Assembly (NCBI RefSeq): GCF_009835145.1
Contig: NZ_APKE01000026.1
Coordinates: 62,001 to 126,000, forward strand
Direction: 5' to 3'
DNA from: Profundibacterium mesophilum KAUST100406-0324
Lineage (GTDB): Bacteria > Pseudomonadota > Alphaproteobacteria > Rhodobacterales > Rhodobacteraceae
DNA length: 64,000 bases
Under the pieces are notes generated by a model that saw nothing but the letters and a program-made list of their open reading frames with translations, was not told the DNA's origin and did not search any database. Below are positions 55,773 to 64,000 of the stretch, in pieces. Both the position numbers and the translations under genes were made by a program. Numbering within the stretch: the first letter of the stretch is position 1; every line of letters begins with the position of its first letter.

Positions 55773-55904
55773 ATGTCGAAGAGCATCAAATTCGTCATGG
55801 CACTTGGCCTTGTCGCTTTCGCAGCAGCATGCGCTCAGGAAGAAGAAGTTGTTTACGTCGAGCCGACGCCGATCGTGGCCGAGCCGACCTTCAGCAAGTT
55901 CTGA
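55773..55904 (+). CDS. 43-aa lipoprotein
   Basis: Very short lipoprotein, MSKSIKFVMALGL..., with lipobox FAAAC (Cys20) and a mature part of only 24 residues, QEEEVVYVEPTPIVAEPTF then SKF. RBS TAGGAGACTAGG. Followed by a clean hairpin. The mature acidic/valine-proline tail is like those of other small alphaproteobacterial outer-membrane lipoproteins. Function unknown; expression likely high given the tight gene-terminator unit. Confidence 0.82.
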   Translation: MSKSIKFVMALGLVAFAAACAQEEEVVYVEPTPIVAEPTFSKF

Positions 55905-55912
55905 TTTGCTGC

Positions 55913-55938
55913 GCGGACGGGCCGTCAGGCCCGTCCGC
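55913..55938 (+). terminator. Hairpin after the 43-aa lipoprotein gene
   Basis: Perfect 10-bp stem GCGGACGGGC / GCCCGTCCGC with loop CGTCAG, nine bases after the stop. No strong T-run. Confidence 0.65.
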
Positions 55939-55967
55939 TATCATGCCGCCCATCCGGGGGTGCGGTC

Positions 55968-56327
55968 ATGATCAAGCATCGCGGCTTTCCGGGCCGCCTC
56001 CCCGGCACCGATTTCCAGTTCACGATCCGCCGCCCCAATCCCAGGGGCGTGACGCCGATCACCCGGCGCGAGCGATTCGCCGACCGGCGCGCCGCCGACA
56101 AGCGCGCCGATGAAGGCTTCCTGCGCGCGCTGTGGGAGCAGTTCGGCGATGCCCCGTTCGAGCGTGGCAATCTCGATGCCGGCCGGCTGTCATGGCTGTT
56201 CGGGCGCGAGGTCGTTGCGGCCGAGGATCCCTTCCGTCCTGACGATTACGAAGCCCTGCTCAGGGTCGATCCCAAGGCCGCCGCCCTGTCCTTTCCGCAG
56301 GCTGCCGACTGGGGGGACTCGGCGTGA
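55968..56327 (+). CDS. Hypothetical protein between pccB and pccA
   Basis: A 119-aa basic-then-acidic protein, MIKHRGFPGRLPGTDFQF..., with no recognised domain. Arginine-rich middle (TPITRRERFADRRAADKRAD) could bind nucleic acid. It ends FPQAADWGDSA. It lies between two terminator-like hairpins, so it is probably its own unit. Function unknown. Confidence 0.65.
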   Translation: MIKHRGFPGRLPGTDFQFTIRRPNPRGVTPITRRERFADRRAADKRADEGFLRALWEQFGDAPFERGNLDAGRLSWLFGREVVAAEDPFRPDDYEALLRVDPKAAALSFPQAADWGDSA

Positions 56328-56682
56328 ATTTGCTGGCCAGATCGGGGTTTGGGCGGAATTCGGCGCGCTTTGCGGGCGGCCTCGATTCCTCCTGTCCGCG
56401 GGCGGCAAAGCTCCTAATAGTCGGGCCCATGGCGGCTGCCTGCGACGGTTTCGTCGTTGCCGTCTCGTGTTGCCACGATTCTTCTCATGGGTGGCGCGGC
56501 CAGTCCCCGGTCGTGTCACCCTTTTTTCTTCGTCCGGCCATGGCGCGGGGAAAAGGTCCGCGCGGCACCTTGCGTGTCGGTGCGGCCACGAGGAAAAGGG
56601 CCACACCGGGCATCCCGGAACCCGAGGTCGCAACATGCTGTTGTGGCCCAGATGACAAGACACTCTCGAGAGGCACGTTACC
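56328..56682. other. Gap with a strong terminator
   Basis: About 355 bp without a supported gene. It holds the intrinsic terminator at 56489-56527 and, in its last part, the presumed promoter of the 78-aa lipoprotein, which was not clearly seen. Confidence 0.5.
56489..56527 (+). terminator. Intrinsic terminator
   Basis: A 13-bp stem with three G-U pairs (GGGTGGCGCGGCC / GGTCGTGTCACCC with shifts), loop AGTCCCC, then TTTTTT. Ends transcripts from the pccB side before the 78-aa lipoprotein. Confidence 0.8.
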
Positions 56683-56919
56683 ATGGTATCCAAGAAAATC
56701 GTCCTGTTCGCATTGCTCGGCAGCACCCTCGCAGCCTGCACCACGGGCTATGACGGGCGCACCCGCCTCACCAATGACGGCCAGCGTGCCGCCATCGGCG
56801 CCGTCGGCGCTGGCGCCCTTGCCGCCGCGACCGACAACGATGTCGGCACCGCCGTCGCGGCCGGCGCCGCTGCGGGCGCGCTTTGCGATGACGTCACGCC
56901 CGGCCTCTGCCCGCGCTGA
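56683..56919 (+). CDS. 78-aa lipoprotein with glycine/alanine zipper
   Basis: Small lipoprotein with lipobox STLAAC (Cys19). The mature part AIGAVGAGALAAATDNDVGT and AVAAGAAAGALCDD is glycine-zipper-like, and two cysteines near the end (CDD ... LCPR) could pair. It is followed by a strong terminator, so it is a one-gene unit. Function unknown; membrane-inserting or outer-membrane role inferred from the zipper. Confidence 0.8.
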   Translation: MVSKKIVLFALLGSTLAACTTGYDGRTRLTNDGQRAAIGAVGAGALAAATDNDVGTAVAAGAAAGALCDDVTPGLCPR

Positions 56920-56964
56920 CCGCCGGGCCGCGCGCCGCGCGGCATACCCGACCTGACCTGACCG

Positions 56965-57001
56965 GACGCCGCCGGGGGAAAAATCCCCGGCGGCGTCTTT
57001 T
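56965..57001 (+). terminator. Strong intrinsic terminator before pccA
   Basis: Stem GACGCCGCCGGGG / CCCCGGCGGCGTC with an A-rich loop and TTTT. It ends only 24 bp before the pccA ATG, so pccA transcription must start very close to, or within, this element, or read through it. Confidence 0.9.
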
Positions 57002-57025
57002 CGTTTGCGAGCCAAAGGAGCCGGA

Positions 57026-59097
<2,072 letters not shown>

Positions 59098-59101
<4 letters not shown>

Positions 59102-59727
59102 GCGGCCAGGGCGACCTTCTGGGCCTCGATGCCCGGATCTGGCAGGCCATCGTGGCCGGCGGCTTCGTGGCCGCCGGCTGGGTCTATGACGGCTGGCGCA
59201 AGAGGCGCGAGGCCCAGCGCCTGCGCGAGGAGAAGCTGCGCGATGCCCATCGTGCGCTCTTCGCCGAGATCGCGACATTCCTGGCCAATCTCGCCGACGA
59301 GACCGCGCTCGATACCTATGTCGATGCGATGGTGGCCCGGATGGAGGCCGATCCGGATTTCGTGCCCTTCATTCCCAAGGAACGCCACGACCGCCTGTTC
59401 GACTCGATTCAGGGAGAGATCCACGTCCTGCCGCGCGTCACCATCGACCCGGTCGTGCGGTATTACAGCCAGCTTTCGGCCATCGCCGCGCTAGCCGAGG
59501 ACATGCGCGGACGGGGCTTTGCCAGGCTGTCGCAGGACCGGCGCATCGTGATCTACAGGGATTATTTCGACATGCGGAAGCAGGCCTTCGAATACGGCCG
59601 CATCGCGAACTGGCTGATCGGTGTCTACGCCGAAGGCGGCAAGGACGCGGCCGAAGCCGCGGCGTCCAGCATCGGGCCGGCTGGCCGCGTGCTCAGTACC
59701 CCGGCCGCGGACCGGTCCGCCAGGTGA
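59098..59727 (+). CDS. Conserved membrane-anchored hypothetical protein
   Basis: A 209-aa protein (GTG start overlapping the pccA stop) with one N-terminal hydrophobic segment (IWQAIVAGGFVAAGWVY, about 15-31) and a basic-helical cytoplasmic part (KRREAQRLREEKLRDAHRAL). No known domain. Coupled to pccA, so it may share its expression. Confidence 0.72.
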
Positions 59728-59782
59728 CGGGTTCGGGCCAATACGGAATGTCGGGGCAGGGGGTCTTGACGGTATCTGCCAT
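59693..59782 (-). CDS. Candidate 29-aa small protein
   Basis: Short frame MADTVKTPCPDIPYWPEPVT... ending RPGY, preceded by AGGAGG at a good distance. It lies 57 bp downstream of the DUF4174 gene on the same strand and overlaps the 3' end of the plus-strand hypothetical gene by 35 bp. Rich in proline and tryptophan, with one cysteine. Support is the ribosome-binding site only. Confidence 0.45.
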   Translation of the reverse strand: MADTVKTPCPDIPYWPEPVTWRTGPRPGY

Positions 59783-59839
59783 GATCGGTCCTCCTGCGAC
59801 CAATATAGGGACGCGCCCGCGCGCTTGCAATCGGCGCGC

Positions 59840-60418
59840 CTACTGGTTCGCGTTCTGGCGTTCGCGCAATTCCTGCCGGCGCAGCGGCATCTTGTCGATC
59901 GAACGTGTCAGCTCGCGCACGTCCCAGGGGAAGGGCTTGCGCAGCTTGACCCCCCCATCCTTGCCGATCAGCGCCAGCATGAAGCCGCGCGGGCGAAGCT
60001 TGGCGCGCAGCGGCGACATGGCGGCCGGATCGGTATCCGTAATCACCACGACATCACGCAAGGCAAGATCATCGGCGCGCGCGGCGAGAAGGTCGAGCTG
60101 CCTTGCGAAGGCCGGATCGGCGGGACTGTCGGCAAAGACGACCACCGGCCGGGCGATCCAGCGGAACGCCTCGAGCGAGACATCGACGGCCTCGAGCGCC
60201 ACCTTCGGATCCTCGCGCCAGCGATCGACCGGCGCCAGAAGAACGGGCGTCCCGGTCGCAGGGTCCGCGGCGGATGGCGCCTTTCCGACCTGCGGCGCAT
60301 CGCCGGCGGCCGCGCGCCCCTCTTGCCCGTCCGCGGAGGGCATGGCCTGCTGTGCTCCCGAGGGCAATGCCGCGACGGTCAGGGCGGCCCCGAGGGCCAG
60401 AATTCGGATCATCAGCAT
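59840..60418 (-). CDS. DUF4174 exported protein
   Basis: A 192-aa protein with a signal peptide (MIRILALGAALTVAALPSGA-QQ) and a DUF4174 C-terminal domain (APVDRWREDPKVALEAV ... LALIGKDGGVKLRKPFPWDV). Related domains have a thioredoxin-like look, but no CxxC is present here. Start at 60418 follows AGGAGG; MIR at 60412 is an alternative. Divergent from mcm. Role unknown. Confidence 0.8.
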   Translation of the reverse strand: MLMIRILALGAALTVAALPSGAQQAMPSADGQEGRAAAGDAPQVGKAPSAADPATGTPVLLAPVDRWREDPKVALEAVDVSLEAFRWIARPVVVFADSPADPAFARQLDLLAARADDLALRDVVVITDTDPAAMSPLRAKLRPRGFMLALIGKDGGVKLRKPFPWDVRELTRSIDKMPLRRQELRERQNANQ

Positions 60419-60529
60419 CAAGCCTCCTGTCATATTTGATATAGGACATGCGGGCGGCGAAACGAAGAGCGGACGCGGCGGCCTCACGGCGGCGTGCGGC
60501 GCTCGTGAAGCAAAGCGGAGAGAACGATC

Positions 60530-62650
60530 ATGAGCGACTGGAAAAGCCGTGCGGAGAAGGAACTCAGGGGCCGTCCGCTGGATGCGCTGACCTGGCGCAC
60601 CGCCGAGGGGATCGACGTGGCGCCGGTGCATGGCCCCGAAGACGCCGAAGGGTTGCCCCATACCGGCGCCATGCCGGGCGAGGCGCCCTATACGCGCGGG
60701 CCCAAGGCGACGATGTATGCGGGCCGCCCCTGGACGATCCGGCAATATGCCGGCTTCTCGACCGCCGAGGAGAGCAACGCCTTCTACCGCCGGGCCCTCG
60801 AGGGCGGGCAGCAGGGCGTATCGGTCGCCTTCGATCTGGCCACCCACCGGGGCTACGACAGCGACCATCCGCGGGTCGAGGGGGACGTGGGCAAGGCCGG
60901 GGTCGCGATCGATTCGGTGGAGGACATGAAGATCCTCTTCGACGGCATCCCGCTTGGCGAGATCAGCGTCTCGATGACGATGAACGGCGCCGTGATCCCG
61001 GTGCTTGCCAGCTTCATCGTCGCGGGCGAGGAGCAGGGCGTCGATCGCGCGCAGCTTTCGGGGACCATCCAGAACGACATCCTCAAGGAGTTCATGGTCC
61101 GCAACACCTATATCTATCCGCCAGAGCCCTCGATGCGGATCGTGGCCGACATCATCGACTATACCAGCCGTGAGATGCCGCGCTTCAACTCGATCTCCAT
61201 CTCCGGCTACCACATGCAGGAGGCCGGCGCGAACCTGGTGCAGGAGCTGGCCTTCACCCTCGCCGATGGCAAGGAATACGTGAAGACGGCCGTGGGGCGC
61301 GGCATGGATGTGGACGCCTTCGCCGGGCGGCTCTCGTTCTTCTTCGCGATCGGGATGAACTTCTTCATGGAGGCGGCCAAGCTGCGCGCCGCACGCTTCC
61401 TGTGGCACGAGATCATGCAGGAGTTCGAGCCGAAGAAGGAACAGAGCTCGATGCTGCGCACCCATTGCCAGACAAGCGGTGTCAGCCTCGCCGAGCAGGA
61501 TCCCTACAACAACATCGTGCGCACCGCCTACGAGGCGATGAGCGCGGTGCTGGGCGGCACCCAGTCGCTGCACACCAACAGCTTCGACGAGGCGATCGCG
61601 CTGCCGACGGATTTCTCCTCGCGCATCGCCCGCAACACCCAGCTCATCTTGCAGAACGAGACCGGCGTGACCAATGTCGTCGACCCGCTGGCCGGCTCCT
61701 ATTACGTCGAGAAGCTCACGGCGGACCTGATCGAGAAGGCCCGCGCCCTGATCGCCGAGGTGGACGAGCTGGGCGGGATGACCAAGGCGGTGGCCAGTGG
61801 CATGCCCAAGCTGCGCATCGAGGAAGCGGCGGCGCGCAAGCAGGCGGCCATCGACCGGGGCGAGGAGGTCATCGTCGGCGTCAACAAGTTCCGCCTCGAA
61901 AAGGAGGAGCCGCTCGACATCCGCGTGGTCGACAATGACGGGGTGCGCAGCTCGCAGATCGCCAGGCTGGAGCGTATCCGGCAAGAGCGCGACCAGCCGG
62001 CCTGCGACGCGGCCCTGGATGCGCTGGCAGACGGCGCGCGGGACGGATCAGGGAACCTGCTCGAGCTGGCGGTGGAGGCCGCGCGCGCCCGGGCAAGCGT
62101 GGGAGAGATCAGCATGGCGATGGAGAAGGCGTTCGGGCGCCACAGGGCCGAGGTGAAGACGCTCGCGGGCGTCTACGGGGCCGCCTATGAAGGCGATGCC
62201 AATTTCGCGGCCATCCAGAAAGATGTCGAGGATTTCGCCGAGGAGGAAGGCCGCAGGCCGCGCATGCTGGTGGTCAAGATGGGACAGGACGGGCACGATC
62301 GCGGTGCCAAGGTGATCGCCACCGCCTTTGCCGATATCGGCTTCGACGTGGATGTCGGTCCGCTCTTTCAGACCCCCGACGAGGCGGCGCAGGACGCGGT
62401 CGACAACGACGTCCACGTCATCGGCATCAGCAGCCAGGCGGCCGGGCACCGCACGCTCGCGCCGCAGCTCGTCAAGGCGCTCGAAGCCGCCGGGGCGGGC
62501 GAGATCCTGGTGATCTGCGGCGGGGTGATCCCGCAGCAGGACTACGATTTCCTTCGCCAGGCGGGGGTGAAGGCCATCTTCGGGCCCGGCACCAACATTC
62601 CCGAGGCGGCGCGCGATATCCTGTCGTTGATCAGGGCCGCGCGCGGCTGA
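60530..62650 (+). CDS. Methylmalonyl-CoA mutase
   Basis: Adenosylcobalamin-dependent mutase (706 aa) that turns methylmalonyl-CoA into succinyl-CoA, completing the propionyl-CoA route. The large N-terminal barrel domain and the C-terminal B12-binding domain are in one chain, with the cobalt-ligating His589 in DGHDRG. RBS AGAGAAC is modest. No TTTGCAAA box was seen in its upstream region, unlike pccB. Corresponds to mcm/scpA. The epimerase is not in the window. Confidence 0.95.
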   Translation: MSDWKSRAEKELRGRPLDALTWRTAEGIDVAPVHGPEDAEGLPHTGAMPGEAPYTRGPKATMYAGRPWTIRQYAGFSTAEESNAFYRRALEGGQQGVSVAFDLATHRGYDSDHPRVEGDVGKAGVAIDSVEDMKILFDGIPLGEISVSMTMNGAVIPVLASFIVAGEEQGVDRAQLSGTIQNDILKEFMVRNTYIYPPEPSMRIVADIIDYTSREMPRFNSISISGYHMQEAGANLVQELAFTLADGKEYVKTAVGRGMDVDAFAGRLSFFFAIGMNFFMEAAKLRAARFLWHEIMQEFEPKKEQSSMLRTHCQTSGVSLAEQDPYNNIVRTAYEAMSAVLGGTQSLHTNSFDEAIALPTDFSSRIARNTQLILQNETGVTNVVDPLAGSYYVEKLTADLIEKARALIAEVDELGGMTKAVASGMPKLRIEEAAARKQAAIDRGEEVIVGVNKFRLEKEEPLDIRVVDNDGVRSSQIARLERIRQERDQPACDAALDALADGARDGSGNLLELAVEAARARASVGEISMAMEKAFGRHRAEVKTLAGVYGAAYEGDANFAAIQKDVEDFAEEEGRRPRMLVVKMGQDGHDRGAKVIATAFADIGFDVDVGPLFQTPDEAAQDAVDNDVHVIGISSQAAGHRTLAPQLVKALEAAGAGEILVICGGVIPQQDYDFLRQAGVKAIFGPGTNIPEAARDILSLIRAARG

Positions 62651-62907
62651 CTGGGAGGGGGCGGGCGCCCACCTTGCGGTGCCCGCGCCCCGCCTCGCGC
62701 ACGCCCGGCCCGCCCGTGCCAGACCCGCCCGTGCCAGCCCCCGCGCAAGGGCTGCGCGCCGTCGCGCTCAAAGACGCGCGGCGGGCTGGCCTTTCGCCGC
62801 GCGATGGGATTTACCGGAAGGCGGGGCAATCACTGCGCGCGCCGTCCGGCTCCCGGGCCGATGCGCGGAGCGGCGCCCCGAGCCCTTTCGCCCCCGGGGA
62901 GCGCGCC
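62651..62907. other. Intergenic gap with a 15-bp tandem duplication
   Basis: GC-rich 257 bp between the mutase and the DjlA-like gene. CCCGCCCGTGCCAGA (62709-62723) is directly followed by CCCGCCCGTGCCAGC (62724-62738). No gene or terminator seen. Confidence 0.5.
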
Positions 62908-63588
62908 ATGACGCTTTGGGACCGAATCGCCGCCGCCCTGTCGGCCCTTGCCTCCGGCGAAAGCCTGGCGGCCATTTTCGACCGTCTGCGCGCACCGCCC
63001 GAGCGCAGCGTGGCCTTCACGATCGCGGTGATCGGCCTCGGCGCGAAGATGGCCAAGGCCGATGGCCGGGTGACGCGTGACGAGGTCGCGGCCTTTCGCG
63101 ACGTGTTCACCATCCCCGAAGGCGAGACGGCCAATGCCGCCCGTGTCTTCGACCTCGCACGGCAGGATGTCGCGGGCTACGAGGAATATGCGCGGCGCAT
63201 CAAGGCGATGTTCGACAAGGACGAGGAGACGCTTTGCGATCTCGTCGAGGGGCTGTTTCACATCGCGCTGGCCGATGGCGACTATCACAGCGCCGAGGAT
63301 GCGTATCTGCGGCGGGTGGCCGAAATCTTCGAGATCGCGCCGGCAAGCTTCCGGCGGATGCGTGCACGCTTCGTTCCCGATTGCGCCCCCGATCCGCATG
63401 ACGTGCTCGGTGTCGCGCCCGATGCCCCGCTTGACGAGAAGAAGCGCGCCTGGCGCCGCCTTGTGCGTGAGACCCATCCCGACAGGATGATCGCGCGCGG
63501 CGTGCCCGCCGAGGCGGTGCAGATGGCGCAGCGCCGCCTGGTGGCGATCAACGAGGCATGGGAGCAGGTCAGCCGCGGCGCGCGCTGA
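62908..63588 (+). CDS. DjlA-like TerB/J-domain protein
   Basis: Protein of 226 aa with a TerB-like helical domain (about 30-150, KMAKADGRVTRDEVAAFRDVF) followed by a J-domain that carries the HPD motif in RETHPDRM near residue 190. This order matches DjlA co-chaperones, but the N-terminal membrane helix of DjlA is missing. It would stimulate a DnaK-type chaperone. Start at 62908 is preceded by GGGGAGCG. Confidence 0.88.
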   Translation: MTLWDRIAAALSALASGESLAAIFDRLRAPPERSVAFTIAVIGLGAKMAKADGRVTRDEVAAFRDVFTIPEGETANAARVFDLARQDVAGYEEYARRIKAMFDKDEETLCDLVEGLFHIALADGDYHSAEDAYLRRVAEIFEIAPASFRRMRARFVPDCAPDPHDVLGVAPDAPLDEKKRAWRRLVRETHPDRMIARGVPAEAVQMAQRRLVAINEAWEQVSRGAR

Positions 63589-63651
63589 CCCCCCTCGAAG
63601 CGGCGCGGCGCGGCCCTATCTGTCATGCACAGCCATGTCAGGAGAGCCCAG

Positions 63652-64000
63652 ATGGGACGTAACAGAGCCATCGCGACCGCCCTCGCCATTTCCATCGCCG
63701 CAGGCCCGCTCGTCGCCGAAACGGGCACCGGGCCGGACACTGCGAAGCCGGGCATCGTTCCCGTGCAGGAGGTGGAGGGCGATTCGCCGGCAGTCCGAAA
63801 GGGGATCGAGGATGGTATGGCGCTCCTGTCCGAAGGGGCAGGGCAGGTGCTGCGTGGGTTGCTGGGGTCGATCGAGCCGGGTCTGCGCGAGATGGCCGAG
63901 GCGCTCGAGGGCTGGGACCTCGATGCGCTGGGCCTCGACGACCTGCGCGCCTATCATCCGCCCGAAATGCTGCCCAACGGCGATATCGTGATCCGGCGGC
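63652..64000 (+). CDS. Conserved exported protein, C-terminus cut by window edge
   Basis: At least 116 aa: signal peptide MGRNRAIATALAISIAAGP..., then acidic helical segments (IEDGMALLSEGAGQVLRGLL) and the motif AYHPPEMLPNGDIVIRR at the cut. Close relatives are common in Rhodobacterales and often carry a misleading AAA-ATPase label; no Walker motif is visible. Function unknown. RBS GGAG eight bases before the ATG. Confidence 0.72.
   Translation, partial: MGRNRAIATALAISIAAGPLVAETGTGPDTAKPGIVPVQEVEGDSPAVRKGIEDGMALLSEGAGQVLRGLLGSIEPGLREMAEALEGWDLDALGLDDLRAYHPPEMLPNGDIVIRR

Noticed and set aside
55427-55971. Plus-strand frame MLMTLKNDET... between pccB and the small lipoprotein
   Set aside because: Random composition after the first 20 residues, poor spacing of its ribosome-binding site, and it runs through the lipoprotein gene in another frame.
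59840-61984. 714-codon minus-strand frame covering mcm
   Set aside because: Only its last 192 codons, the DUF4174 protein, have a signal peptide and RBS; the rest is a shadow of the mutase gene.

Overview
The window looks like chromosomal DNA of a high-GC alphaproteobacterium of the Rhodobacterales (Rhodobacter/Paracoccus/Roseobacter type). Grounds: an alphaproteobacterial RNase P RNA next to rpmG, a PccR-type regulator beside propionyl-CoA carboxylase, a choXWV-betIBA choline block, a LysR/DUF1127 pair, and many small lipoproteins typical of this order. Genus cannot be fixed from sequence alone. No prophage, transposase, CRISPR array or tRNA was recognised.

Layout. 0-2.8 kb: TAXI-type TRAP transporter on the minus strand (permease truncated by the window edge). 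3.1-8.1 kb: a five-gene Pqi/MCE envelope lipid-transport operon with PqiA split into two proteins and a PqiB-like protein carrying a repetitive tail. 8.4-9.8 kb: dtd and a sugar kinase. 9.9-15.6 kb: a minus-strand block of membrane-stress type genes (small membrane protein, XpaC, TelA, DUF2927 lipoprotein, SPFH-GYF protein, membrane-anchored zinc ribbon). 15.7-19.1 kb: rluB-type synthase, tadA, a GluR0-like potassium channel, a metallo-hydrolase. 19.2-23.2 kb: gatC-gatA, an Excalibur lipoprotein, an amidase, rnpB, rpmG. 23.4-27.9 kb: ZIP-like and BI-1 membrane proteins, DUF1127/LysR pair, quinone reductase, XRE regulator. 28.1-33.2 kb: hisN-like phosphatase, 8-oxoguanine deaminase, SDR, CAP lipoprotein, guanine deaminase. 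33.3-39.2 kb: mgtE, 5-formyl-THF cyclo-ligase, YmdB phosphodiesterase, SLC13 transporter, lipoprotein, YebC. 39.2-41.4 kb: orphan histidine kinase and a LysE exporter. 41.5-49.3 kb: choline import and oxidation to glycine betaine under BetI. 49.3-50.7 kb: hemerythrin and secreted nuclease. 50.7-62.7 kb: propionyl-CoA to succinyl-CoA block (pccR, MFS pump, pccB, small genes, pccA, mcm). 62.9-64 kb: DjlA-like co-chaperone and a truncated exported protein.

How they work together. PccR, PccB/PccA and the B12-dependent mutase make an assimilation route for propionyl-CoA, with repeated TTTGCAAA-like boxes in front of pccR and pccB. ChoXWV brings in choline, BetA and BetB oxidise it, and a perfect BetI operator sits between choX and betI. 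The two purine deaminases suggest purine salvage. The Pqi/MCE and SPFH/TelA/XpaC blocks both concern the cell envelope. The features least explained by textbook annotation are the SPFH-GYF protein ending in a PPPPPGR tail within the TelA/XpaC block, the Tat-exported metallo-hydrolase embedded inside the choline transporter locus, and several very small genes around pccA.
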